DNA of 64,000 nt from JBPOFM01 sp051252455 (GTDB taxonomy: Bacteria > Bacteroidota > Bacteroidia > Flavobacteriales > Flavobacteriaceae), in the NCBI GenBank assembly GCA_051252455.1, contig JBPOFM010000001.1:1-64000 (forward strand), in the 5' to 3' direction. Positions 1-7,500 of the stretch are shown here, piece after piece. Numbering within the stretch: position 1 is the stretch's first letter; every line of letters starts with the position of its first letter. A program made the position numbers and the translations under genes. The notes beneath the pieces are model-generated. The model made no database searches. It was not told the DNA's origin and saw nothing but the letters and a program-made list of their open reading frames with translations.

Positions 1-82
1 CGCGGACTTTCTATCTGTGATTTATTTGCTAACTTTAGTGCTTAAACACGCAACGAAATCATACACAAAACCGTTGTAGGTA
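1..82. repeat. Cassette-array repeat, right part (copy A)
   Basis: This copy is cut by the window start. It keeps the right half of the central hairpin (CGCGGACTTTC, identical to 1687-1697), the tract GTGCTTAAACACGCAAC shared in outline with the other copies, the right arm at about 50-66, and the terminal GTTGTAGGTA at 73-82. That terminus is the exact reverse complement of TACCTACAAC at 756-765, at the far end of the following gene. Confidence 0.75.
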
Positions 83-98
83 ATACGAAAAACAAACT

Positions 99-749
99 AT
101 GGGACAAATACAATCAACAAGTTTTGCAGGACATAATCCTCAAATTTCATACGATAAGGAACCGAATAAGTGTCCTTTTTGCCACGATAAAATTACACCA
201 AGAAGATATAGTTCTTATCACGGAAACTATGGACTTGAAATTGTTTACAGATGTTCAAGTCACGAATGTCAAAGAGTATTCATAGGTGTTTATGAAAAGG
301 ATAATAACTTGTATCGCTTAAAAGGTACTTCAATTGGCATTCACGAACCGAGAGTTTTCTCTGAAAATATAAAAGAACTTTCACCAAATTTTGTAGAAAT
401 CTATAATCAGGCATTAACAAGCGAACATTATGAACTTGAACATATTTCAGGAATAGGTTATCGAAAAGCATTGGAATTTTTAATAAAAGATTATCTAATT
501 TCTAAATTTCCAGAAAAAGAAGAAAAAATTAAGGATAAGTTTCTTGGAAAATGCATCAAACAAGATGTAGATAATCAAAATTTAAAAGACATTGCGGAAA
601 GAGCTGCTTGGTTGGGAAATGATGAAACTCATTATGTCAGAAAATGGGAAACAAAAGACGTAAGCGATTTGAAAAAATTGATAGACGTTGCTGTTCATTG
701 GATTGAAATGGAACTTTTAACTGAACAATATAAAGAGGAAATGACTTAA
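99..749 (+). CDS. DUF4145 protein with N-terminal zinc ribbon
   Basis: This 216-residue protein has an N-terminal zinc-ribbon pattern (C25-P-F-C28 and C52-x4-C57), then a helical C-terminal half from about residue 100 to 210 that resembles DUF4145. DUF4145 is a domain of unknown activity that often sits in or beside restriction-modification and other defence genes. No signal peptide or membrane segment is seen, so it should be cytoplasmic. The ATG lies 16 bases after the terminus of the upstream repeat and the stop lies 6 bases before the next one, so the gene fills its cassette. It is AT-rich compared with the chromosomal genes further right. The family call rests on recalled pattern and the role is unknown. 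Confidence 0.75.
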   Translation: MGQIQSTSFAGHNPQISYDKEPNKCPFCHDKITPRRYSSYHGNYGLEIVYRCSSHECQRVFIGVYEKDNNLYRLKGTSIGIHEPRVFSENIKELSPNFVEIYNQALTSEHYELEHISGIGYRKALEFLIKDYLISKFPEKEEKIKDKFLGKCIKQDVDNQNLKDIAERAAWLGNDETHYVRKWETKDVSDLKKLIDVAVHWIEMELLTEQYKEEMT

Positions 750-755
750 AAGTAC

Positions 756-893
756 TACCTACAACACCGTATATAAAAAATTGCTGGTGTTGTCTTAAAA
801 CAAAGGTCGTTGCACGTTTACTACGTCTGATTTTCCTTCGGAAAATCCTCGCACGTAAACACGCAACTTTCCATATACAAACACGTTGGCAAA
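756..893. repeat. Cassette-array repeat, complete (copy B, 138 bp)
   Basis: The order is terminus TACCTACAAC (756-765), left arm GTATATAAAAAATTGC (769-784), inner stem GTTGCACGTTTAC (809-821) facing GTAAACACGCAAC (855-867), apical hairpin GATTTTCC-TTC-GGAAAATC (829-847), right arm GCAACTTTCCATATAC (863-878) and terminus GTTGGCAAA (885-893). The two arms pair at 13 of 16 positions on the top strand. On the bottom strand the other three become G-T wobbles, so all 16 can pair. The length equals that of copy C exactly. Confidence 0.85.
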
Positions 894-926
894 CATTTGA
901 CCGACATAACGCAAAAATTAAACATT

Positions 927-1067
927 ATGAGTGATAAAGACGAAAATAACAATTCATCATCAAACGAATCGGATTCAAATAGTAGTTCAGGAAATTCAAC
1001 ACCTTATCGTGATTCGAATACATATGTTGAAAGAACTGAAAATCAAGACGGAATTGTAAAGAAATAA
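927..1067 (+). CDS. Small Ser/Asn-rich hydrophilic protein (46 aa)
   Basis: An open frame of 46 codons runs from ATG to TAA. The product is very polar, dominated by Ser, Asn, Asp and Glu in its first half, with no membrane segment or known motif. It starts 34 bases after the cassette boundary, where a first cassette gene would be expected. Its 3' end overlaps the 3' end of the opposite-strand membrane-protein gene by 25 bases. The composition is low complexity and I recognise no family. It could be a real small partner of the convergent gene, for example an antidote or regulator, but that is speculation. A chance reading frame cannot be excluded. Confidence 0.4.
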   Translation: MSDKDENNNSSSNESDSNSSSGNSTPYRDSNTYVERTENQDGIVKK

Positions 1068-1591
1068 ATTGCTGAATAAATCAATACGATTATCAGTCCG
1101 ATAAGAATTGATTTATTTGCCCAATCAAAAAGTCGAACACGATTTTTTAAGTTTTCTTTATTACTTTCAATAGCGATATTTAAGGAGTAAACTCTATTCC
1201 TTAAAATTTGTTTTGTCTGACTTTTATCGGATTTTTTATTAAAAAGGAAATCTTGAATTAAATTATTTGGAGAAGCGCCTTTTAAAGCGACTTTGTTCGG
1301 ATAAATAACTTTTATCAATAAGAACAGTACGAATCCAAAAACAATGCATAAAACAATGCTGATTTGGATTAAAATAGACTTTATGTCAAAAGAATTAATC
1401 TGACTGACCAAATAGCCGACAATTGTCGTGAAAATAACAACGAGAACTTGAAAAAGTGTATTTGATTTGTTTGTAATAATATCTTCCGAACTTGATAAAT
1501 CTTCAAGATTTAATTCTGCTTCGGATTTTATGATTTGTAAATTTTCAATGCTTAATTTATCTAATAATTTAGTATTTAGTTTATTTTTCAT
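1043..1591 (-). CDS. Cassette-borne membrane protein with three predicted TM segments
   Basis: This 182-residue protein has a polar N-terminal helix (1-45), two closely spaced hydrophobic segments at about 47-65 and 70-96, a charged helical stretch (about 100-158) and a last hydrophobic segment at about 160-180. I do not recognise the family with certainty. A membrane hairpin followed by a coiled region recalls SLATT-type and similar effectors of nucleotide-signalling defence systems, but no sensor or cyclase gene is beside it. The gene runs opposite to all other array genes, which is uncommon in classical integron cassettes. Its start lies about 40 bases inside the right cassette boundary. 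It is very AT-rich. Confidence 0.65.
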   Translation of the reverse strand: MKNKLNTKLLDKLSIENLQIIKSEAELNLEDLSSSEDIITNKSNTLFQVLVVIFTTIVGYLVSQINSFDIKSILIQISIVLCIVFGFVLFLLIKVIYPNKVALKGASPNNLIQDFLFNKKSDKSQTKQILRNRVYSLNIAIESNKENLKNRVRLFDWANKSILIGLIIVLIYSAIYFFTIPS

Positions 1592-1630
1592 AATCTGAAT
1601 TTAAAATGTTAATGTAAAAAGAAAAAACGA

Positions 1631-1768
1631 TTTGCCAACACCGTATATAATTTATTGCTAGCTTCTTGCCTACTTACGAAAGTCCTCGCGGACTTTCGTT
1701 GTTGGTAATTATTTGCTAAATTAGGTGCTTAAAACACGCAACAAACCATATACAACAACGTTAGCAAC
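1631..1768. repeat. Cassette-array repeat, complete (copy C, 138 bp)
   Basis: The order is terminus TTTGCCAAC (1631-1639), left arm GTATATAATTTATTGC (1643-1658), perfect 9-bp apical hairpin CGAAAGTCC-TCGC-GGACTTTCG (1677-1698), right arm GCAACAAACCATATAC (1738-1753) and terminus GTTAGCAAC (1760-1768). The arm mismatches fall at the same three positions as in copy B. The variable triplet is TTT/AAA here against AAA/TTT in copy B, so pairing is kept although the sequence has changed. The left terminus is the exact complement of GTTGGCAAA at 885-893. Confidence 0.85.
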
Positions 1769-1798
1769 AAGCTGAAAAAACAAACTCTTAATTAAAGA

Positions 1799-2077
1799 AT
1801 GGAACATTATAGACTTGAATTTAGTGAAGAACAACAATGGTTGAGAATGGACAATTATAGTCATCCAGAAAACACTAATGGATTTATAACTATCAAATCA
1901 AAATGTACAGATACAGAATACAATATCTTTGAAGCATTTTTAACAAGAGCAGATGGAATGATGTTGAAAGAGTCAAAAATCAAATACAGGAATGTTGATG
2001 TTTTGGAAGCCTTACAAGAATTAGAAACATTTACAAAGTCACTTAAGGAATATAATTTAGGTATTAAAACAATTTAA
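1799..2077 (+). CDS. Uncharacterised 92-aa protein, first gene of immunity cassette
   Basis: This is a small acidic soluble protein with no signal peptide, membrane segment or motif I can name. The middle looks like mixed strand and helix (aromatic residues near the N-terminus, a Leu-rich helix at about 68-85). It begins 30 bases after the repeat terminus at 1768. Its stop is one base before the ATG of the next gene, so the two are almost certainly co-transcribed and translationally coupled. Because the partner belongs to a toxin-immunity family, this one may also be an immunity or antidote protein. That is inference from context only. Confidence 0.6.
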   Translation: MEHYRLEFSEEQQWLRMDNYSHPENTNGFITIKSKCTDTEYNIFEAFLTRADGMMLKESKIKYRNVDVLEALQELETFTKSLKEYNLGIKTI

Positions 2078-2078
2078 A

Positions 2079-2492
2079 ATGTTATCAAAATCAATCGAAC
2101 AATTAGAAAAAGATGTTTGGAAAAATCCATCTGAATTTCCAACTGATTTGATTGAAAAATGTTATCGCTATCGGAAAATCAGTATTGCGGAATTGACAAA
2201 CGAACAGATAAGACTTCTGATTTCTCAAAAAATCGGAACTGAATATCTAATCGGAATCGCACTCGAAAAACTCGAACGGAATATTTTGACCGAATGTGAC
2301 TTTTATGAGGGCGATTTACTTGTTGCAGTTTCGAGTTTACCAACCGAATTTTGGAATGAAAATAAATCTGAATTTCTGAATTTTAAAAACATTGTGGAAT
2401 TGAATTCGGAATTAATAAAAAATGAACTCGGAGAAAAGAAATTTGACCGAATAAATGAAAAGATAAAAGCCAGTTGCCAACAAAGTATATAA
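2079..2492 (+). CDS. CdiI-type contact-dependent inhibition immunity protein
   Basis: The 137-residue product resembles the CdiI_3-type immunity family of contact-dependent growth inhibition. It has an N-terminal 'SIEQLEKDVW' segment, then 'LLISQKIGTEYLIGIALEKL', then a 'DFYEGDLL' segment and 'LPTEFW', in the order I recall for that family. Such proteins bind and neutralise the toxin tip of a rival's CdiA/polymorphic toxin. No cognate toxin gene is present, so it is an orphan immunity gene, as expected for a protective cassette cargo. The last residues and the stop codon are encoded inside the cassette-end repeat: GTTGCCAAC lies within the frame and the conserved GTATATAA supplies the TAA. 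The ATG at 2079 follows directly after the upstream gene. Confidence 0.75.
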   Translation: MLSKSIEQLEKDVWKNPSEFPTDLIEKCYRYRKISIAELTNEQIRLLISQKIGTEYLIGIALEKLERNILTECDFYEGDLLVAVSSLPTEFWNENKSEFLNFKNIVELNSELIKNELGEKKFDRINEKIKASCQQSI

Positions 2493-2515
2493 GCTATGGC
2501 TTGGTCAGTCCTCAC
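2473..2515. repeat. Cassette-array repeat, truncated left part (copy D)
   Basis: GTTGCCAAC at 2473-2481 is followed by AAAGTATATAAGC, matching the left terminus and arm of copies B and C. The resemblance fades after AGTCCTC near 2510. The right arm and right terminus are not found before the next gene, so this copy has lost its 3' half and marks the decayed end of the array. Bases 2516-2647 show no gene. Confidence 0.65.
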
Positions 2516-2647
2516 TTGAAAAAACCCGCAGATTTCTCAAAGCCACTTTTCATCCCAAAAAAAACTAACACTTTTCGTGCCGATCATCGATAATTTTTTG
2601 TCATTCAACGTGAAATTGATACCTTTGAAGCCCAATCAATACATAGC

Positions 2648-3436
2648 ATGTCTGATTTTATTACTTCTTGGTATTACGCTTCCAGAGGCATCATTTTAAA
2701 CTATATTTTATATGCCGGTGTGGCGTATTTGGTGCTGTACGTTGCTTTTAAGAATCAATTCATGCAAAAAAAGATTCAAAAGCGTTTCCCACAATGGTCT
2801 ATCATAAAATTTGAAATCTTTCATTCCTGCCTTACCGCAATGATATTTGGGGCGGTCGCCATTATTACACTAAAATACTTGCATCCTTATACCAACATCT
2901 TTACAGATAAAAATGAATATGGATTGGTCTATTATTATCTCACGCTGCCATTGATGTTTGTGATTCATGATGCGTACTTTTATTGGACACATCGCCTTAT
3001 GCATATACCGGTGATCTATAAATATATCCATAAAACACACCATGTGTCCATTAATCCTACGCCATTTAGCTCGTATTCATTCCATCCGGTGGAAGCAGTG
3101 GTGGAGTCTGGCATCATCTTGGTCATTGCCTTTACGTTGCCCGTAAGCCCTTCTGCCCTGTTGTTTTTCTTATTCTGTCAGTTTCTTTATAATGTGTATG
3201 GCCATTCCGGTTATGAGATCATGCCCAAAAAGATTCATAAAACCTGGTTGGGAAAATGGGTAAACACGTCATTTGCACATAATATGCACCATCGTCATTT
3301 TAGTAAAAACTACGGACTCTATTTTCTGTTCTGGGACCGTGTCATGGGCACCTTGCACGATAAATATGATGAACGCTTTGCAGTGGCGCGAAAGAAAAGC
3401 ACTCCGGACTTAAAAGCCTATTCAGTTGACAATTAA
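2648..3436 (+). CDS. Sterol desaturase / fatty acid hydroxylase family protein
   Basis: This is an integral membrane di-iron oxygenase of 262 residues. All histidine clusters are present: H107, HRLMH at 115-119, HKTHH at 128-132, H146, and HNMHH at 211-215 followed by H217. Hydrophobic spans are at about 17-35, 58-76, 95-110 and 153-182. Members hydroxylate or desaturate lipid chains or carotenoids at the inner membrane; the substrate cannot be read from the sequence. This is the first chromosomal-type gene right of the cassette array, reading away from it, with no close downstream partner. The family call is firm and the substrate is unknown. Confidence 0.85.
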   Translation: MSDFITSWYYASRGIILNYILYAGVAYLVLYVAFKNQFMQKKIQKRFPQWSIIKFEIFHSCLTAMIFGAVAIITLKYLHPYTNIFTDKNEYGLVYYYLTLPLMFVIHDAYFYWTHRLMHIPVIYKYIHKTHHVSINPTPFSSYSFHPVEAVVESGIILVIAFTLPVSPSALLFFLFCQFLYNVYGHSGYEIMPKKIHKTWLGKWVNTSFAHNMHHRHFSKNYGLYFLFWDRVMGTLHDKYDERFAVARKKSTPDLKAYSVDN

Positions 3437-3728
3437 AACAAGGACTTTGTATGTTGGCATTGAATACTGCACAGAATATTTCGATAGGTCCCCTTTCATT
3501 GCTGCTTCTTCAATACAATTGGTGTTTAATTCTATTTTTTATATCAAAATGTCACTTGTCTATCCATAGAGTCTTAAGGTCGAAATAAATTAGTATAAGA
3601 CCAATAATCTGAATTGAAAAATACACTAATTTCGCTTGGAGTATTTGGATTAAAATTCAGTCGGCATCGTAACCTATCACGAAACGACTGTAGAGTCCCA
3701 TACACTCCAAATCTTAAGAACTACTGGT
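3437..3728. other. Intergenic spacer without recognisable gene
   Basis: This is a 292-base AT-rich stretch between the hydroxylase and antiporter genes. I see no convincing ORF, RNA gene or hairpin terminator. It must hold the antiporter promoter; TAATTTCG near 3638 is a poor match to the Bacteroidota -7 element and is not strong enough to call. Confidence 0.5.
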
Positions 3729-5876
3729 ATGAATGCGGTGCACTTATTTGAATTGAGCTTGCCCTTTACCAATCCGATATTAAAGTTTCTTTTAATATTG
3801 TTGATTATTTTATTTGCCCCTATTTTACTGAACAAGATCAAAATCCCTCATTTACTGGGCCTCATTGTAGCGGGTGCTGTGATAGGACCTTTTGGTTTTA
3901 ATTTAATAGAGCGCGATAGCAGTATCATCCTCTCTGGAACTGCGGGCTTACTTTACATTATGTTTCTTGCAGGTTTGGAAATTGATTTGGTGGACTTTAA
4001 GAAAAATAGTGGCAAAAGCATTGTTTTTGGACTGTACACATTTCTTATTCCAATGGTTTTAGGAACGCTCACGGGACTTTATGTTTTAAACTTTTCAATA
4101 TTGACCTCCGTTTTGCTTGCCAGTATGTTTGCCTCCCATACCCTTATCGCCTATCCATTGATCAGTAGATTGGGTGTGGCAAAAAACAGGGCAGTGAATA
4201 TCACCGTGGGTGGCACCATGATTACGGATACCCTCGCTTTACTGGTATTGGCCGTCATCGTTGGTATGACCAAAGGCGAAGTGACTATGCTATTTTGGGT
4301 GCAATTGGCCGTCTCCATCGTTCTGTTTGGACTGACAGTCATTTTGGTATTCCCGATCATTGCGCGATGGTTTTTTAAACGCTATGATGATAATATTTCT
4401 CAATATATCTTTGTGTTGGTCATGCTGTTTTTGGGTGCATTTTTGGCAGAATTAGCAGGTATTGAAGGTATTATTGGTGCCTTTTTATGTGGCTTGTCAC
4501 TCAACAGAAGTATACCGCATACCTCCCCGTTAATGAATCGTGTTGAGTTTGTAGGGAATGCCATTTTCATTCCCTTCTTTCTAATTGGCGTTGGCATGCT
4601 CATAGATTATCGGGTGTTTTTTAAAGACTTGGAAACCATCAAAGTGGCGGCCGTGATGATAATGATCGCCACCACTGCCAAATATGGTGCGGCATGGCTC
4701 ACGCAAAAAACCTTCGGATTTACGCCAGATGAGCGACGTCTCATTTTTGGACTTAGCAATGCGCAAGCGGCCGCGACCCTTGCAGCGGTATTGATTGGTT
4801 ATAATATGATCACGGGCACTACTGCAGATGGTCAACCCATCCGATTGCTGAACGAATCCGTCTTGAACGGAACCATACTTATGATTCTCTTCACCTGCAC
4901 CATGGCCTCATTCGTGGCTCAAAAAGGCGCTAAAAACATAGCACTTACCGAAACAATGGATGCCAATGATGAAGTCACGGAACAGCGAGAAAAGATTCTG
5001 ATCTCTGGCAGTAATCTTGAATCTATCGATGCCTTGGTAGAATTGGGAATTAACATTGCTTCCAAAAAGAATGTTGGCGGGCTCCATGCTTTAAGTGTTA
5101 TTACCGATCATTCCAATGAAAGCGACTCCGAAAAGTCAGCCCACAAAGTCTTGGAAAAGGCCACCGTTACCGCAGCGGCTACGGACCACATCTTACACGC
5201 TTTGATGCGGTATGATTTGAACATCATCAATGGCATCAGTAACGTTATCAAAGAATATAAAATAAGTGACCTGATTTTGGGACTGCATATTAAAAAAAGC
5301 ATCACAGACTCGTTTTTGGGCAACTTAACGGAAGGTATTTTGAGTAAATGCAACACGACGACATTCATATACAAACCATCCCAAGCCTTTGGAACCATCA
5401 CAAGACATCTCATCATCGTTCCTGATAAAGCTACGTATGAAATGGGGTTTCCCTTTTGGATTGTCAAGCTCTGGAATATGGCACGAAACTCACGAACCCC
5501 ACTCGTCTTTTACGCGCCTGAAGAGACTTTGGAATTATTGAGGGAAATACATGCAAAACATCCCATACCGTGTGAGTTTGTTAAACTCAACTCATGGGAT
5601 GAAATCATCACTGTTAAGAATGCACTACAAAAAGACGATAACCTGATCATTGTTATGAGCAGAACGGATAGACCTTCCTATCAACATGCAATGACACGGA
5701 TTCCTTCTTATCTCAACACTTATTTCAAGGATTATAGCTTTATGCTTATTTATCCGGTTCAAATGGGCGTGACAGACGCTTCTCAAATAAATTTGAAAAA
5801 CCCTACCATGACAGAATCTATTGAAAAATTGGAAGAGATTCGTAAAACGATTACAAAGATTTTTAGGAAAAAATAA
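3729..5876 (+). CDS. CPA2-type cation:proton antiporter with C-terminal USP-like region
   Basis: The 715-residue protein has an N-terminal membrane domain (about 15-400) with a dozen hydrophobic segments typical of Na_H_Exchanger/CPA2 carriers. An Asp in 'TDTLALLVLA' (near residue 165) sits where these carriers hold the ion-binding acid. The C-terminal 300 residues are cytoplasmic and look like tandem universal-stress-protein folds rather than the TrkA-N domain of KefB/C. It probably exchanges K+ or Na+ for H+ in pH or osmotic homeostasis. The gene stands alone and converges on lipB with 19 bases between, with no clear terminator. Family firm, ion specificity unknown. Confidence 0.85.
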   Translation: MNAVHLFELSLPFTNPILKFLLILLIILFAPILLNKIKIPHLLGLIVAGAVIGPFGFNLIERDSSIILSGTAGLLYIMFLAGLEIDLVDFKKNSGKSIVFGLYTFLIPMVLGTLTGLYVLNFSILTSVLLASMFASHTLIAYPLISRLGVAKNRAVNITVGGTMITDTLALLVLAVIVGMTKGEVTMLFWVQLAVSIVLFGLTVILVFPIIARWFFKRYDDNISQYIFVLVMLFLGAFLAELAGIEGIIGAFLCGLSLNRSIPHTSPLMNRVEFVGNAIFIPFFLIGVGMLIDYRVFFKDLETIKVAAVMIMIATTAKYGAAWLTQKTFGFTPDERRLIFGLSNAQAAATLAAVLIGYNMITGTTADGQPIRLLNESVLNGTILMILFTCTMASFVAQKGAKNIALTETMDANDEVTEQREKILISGSNLESIDALVELGINIASKKNVGGLHALSVITDHSNESDSEKSAHKVLEKATVTAAATDHILHALMRYDLNIINGISNVIKEYKISDLILGLHIKKSITDSFLGNLTEGILSKCNTTTFIYKPSQAFGTITRHLIIVPDKATYEMGFPFWIVKLWNMARNSRTPLVFYAPEETLELLREIHAKHPIPCEFVKLNSWDEIITVKNALQKDDNLIIVMSRTDRPSYQHAMTRIPSYLNTYFKDYSFMLIYPVQMGVTDASQINLKNPTMTESIEKLEEIRKTITKIFRKK

Positions 5877-5895
5877 GACTGATAGTATAGATAGA

Positions 5896-6591
5896 TTATA
5901 GTTGCGCTTCAAACAAAGCCGTAAAATGCTTCAACAATTTCCCTTTTACATCTGCTTCATCCACACGATTCATTCCCAATTCCACATGTAAGGAGGTCAC
6001 AGCCTTTCCTTTAATGCCACAAGGGATCATATTGTCAAAATAGCCCAAGTCAGCATTGACGTTGAGCGCAAATCCATGCATGGTAACCCAACGACTGGCA
6101 CGGACTCCCATAGCACATATTTTACGTGCAAACGGGGTTCCAACATCTAACCATACACCTGTTTCGCCTTTGCTTCGTTCTGAACTTATGCCATATTCTG
6201 CCAATGTCAAAATGATCATCTCTTCCAATAGGCGTAAATATTTATGGATGTCCGTAAAGAAGTTTTCTAAATCCAAAATCGGGTAGCCAACAATCTGCCC
6301 CGGACCGTGGTAAGTAATGTCACCACCTCTATTCACTTTATAAAAAGAGGCACCCTTGTTTTGTAATTGCGCTTCCGAGAGAAGCAAATTGGACATATCG
6401 CCACTTTTGCCCAAGGTATAAACATGCGGATGCTCTACAAAAAGAAAATAATTATCAGTTATTAGACCAGCATCCTCTCGCCTGTTCTTAATTTTGGTGT
6501 CGACAATGCTTTTAAATAGGTTCTCTTGGTATTCCCAAGTGTCTTTGTAATCTTTAAGGCCTAAATCTTGGACTATAATATGCTTATTCAA
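5896..6591 (-). CDS. lipB: Octanoyltransferase LipB
   Basis: LipB transfers octanoyl from acyl carrier protein to lipoyl domains, the first step of lipoate synthesis. The 231-residue product carries the family signature 'RGGDITYHGPGQ' (88-99), the catalytic Lys K157 in 'ARKICAMGVR' and the catalytic Cys C191 in 'MIPCGIKG'. The start is read as TTG at 6591: the first in-frame ATG lies about 65 residues later and would remove conserved sequence. The upstream lipoprotein gene ends only 3 bases before this start, so the two are probably one transcript. LipA is not in the window. Confidence 0.95.
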   Translation of the reverse strand: MNKHIIVQDLGLKDYKDTWEYQENLFKSIVDTKIKNRREDAGLITDNYFLFVEHPHVYTLGKSGDMSNLLLSEAQLQNKGASFYKVNRGGDITYHGPGQIVGYPILDLENFFTDIHKYLRLLEEMIILTLAEYGISSERSKGETGVWLDVGTPFARKICAMGVRASRWVTMHGFALNVNADLGYFDNMIPCGIKGKAVTSLHVELGMNRVDEADVKGKLLKHFTALFEAQL

Positions 6592-6594
6592 ATC

Positions 6595-7398
6595 TTAATC
6601 TTCTAAAATGACTTCCAAATCCATCAAAGTGGCATCGTTGTCGATGGCATTCAAATTGTTCTTGACTGTGATCGTCTTTCGATCGTCCGATACTACGGCA
6701 TCTTTGTTAGAGGTCGTTTTAATAGGTTTAGGAAAGGTGTAGGTCATGGTATAGAATGTCGATTTAAACATCTCTTCAAACTGACTCTTGAACATATCTG
6801 ACATCTCTACATTTCCTTCTTGCTCATCACCTTCTTCGAGTTGATCCCCTTCGTCTTTTTTGATTTTGGTGCGTGTAAAAGTTTGATTGGCAAAGGTATA
6901 ATTGACCGGATCGGTTTTTGTAAGTTCATCTAACTGGTCTTGGGACGTATTGGCACCCGTATCTTTTTTTCCAAAGGATTCTGCAATGGTCATAGCCCCA
7001 TCGATCTGGTCGTTGATGGTTTTTAATTCGTCAAAATTGACAAATGATTTTTCCATACTAAAATTAAAAATCCCCTTGGCTTCATCCATCTGCATGTCCA
7101 TGATTACTCCTTTCATATCTGCCATTTGTGCCTGCTTATCAGCTGGCAAAGTCGCGATACTATCCTTATAGGTTTCAAGAAACTGGCTGAATACAATAGT
7201 CGTATCAACTGGTTCTTTGACTTCGCGCTCAACGCTTGCAGGCCGGCCTTCATTGGCCATCGCCATCATGGCTGACAAATCGAATGAGGTTTTGTACGTG
7301 CCTCCCATTTGTTCATTAAAAACAATGGATTCGGTGACGTTGCAGCTGGTCGCAAAAAAGGTGAGGCAAAGAATCGCAATGATGGTTGAGAATTTCAT
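6595..7398 (-). CDS. Uncharacterised lipoprotein
   Basis: The 267-residue product has a lipoprotein signal peptide ending in 'FFATSC', with Cys19 as the lipidation site. The mature part is acidic, with a Glu/Asp-rich linker near 185-200 and no motif I can assign. Proteins of this look occur in flavobacteria as hypothetical lipoproteins. It is upstream of lipB with a 3-base gap. No function can be assigned; the coupling to lipB may be positional only. Confidence 0.75.
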   Translation of the reverse strand: MKFSTIIAILCLTFFATSCNVTESIVFNEQMGGTYKTSFDLSAMMAMANEGRPASVEREVKEPVDTTIVFSQFLETYKDSIATLPADKQAQMADMKGVIMDMQMDEAKGIFNFSMEKSFVNFDELKTINDQIDGAMTIAESFGKKDTGANTSQDQLDELTKTDPVNYTFANQTFTRTKIKKDEGDQLEEGDEQEGNVEMSDMFKSQFEEMFKSTFYTMTYTFPKPIKTTSNKDAVVSDDRKTITVKNNLNAIDNDATLMDLEVILED

Positions 7399-7500
7399 AA
7401 TGAGCTGGTTAAAATGTTCATTACAAAATTACTGTTTTTTTAGCGGATGGCAGATGTCAAAAGTTTAAAGATGAAAAATCTAACAACCAAATCCTGCTAA

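Larger units (their letters stand above)
1..2515. mobile_element. Integron-like cassette array (right-hand end)
   Basis: Small genes here are separated by related repeats at 1-82 (right part only), 756-893, 1631-1768 and 2473-2515 (left part only). By analogy with integrons, a cut inside the GTT at the right end of each repeat gives cassettes of about 74-885, 886-1760 and 1761 onward. The two ends of each cassette are mutually complementary: GTTGTAGGTA with TACCTACAAC, GTTGGCAAA with TTTGCCAAC, and GTTAGCAAC with GTTGCCAAC (one mismatch). Gene content is accessory and gene orientation is mixed. No integrase is visible; one could lie left of the window. The integron reading is inference; the repeats and complementarity are seen directly. 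A different transposable unit with cassette-specific ends remains possible. Confidence 0.6.

Noticed and set aside
885..893. Fit of GTTGGCAAA and its relatives to the classical integron core GTTRRRY
   Set aside because: The third degenerate position is C or A in all copies and the last base is not a pyrimidine, so these are not classical attC cores. The array is therefore called integron-like only.
2303..2515. A 70-codon minus-strand frame over the immunity gene and array end
   Set aside because: It lies antisense to a well-supported CdiI-like gene, has no recognisable product and crosses the truncated repeat.
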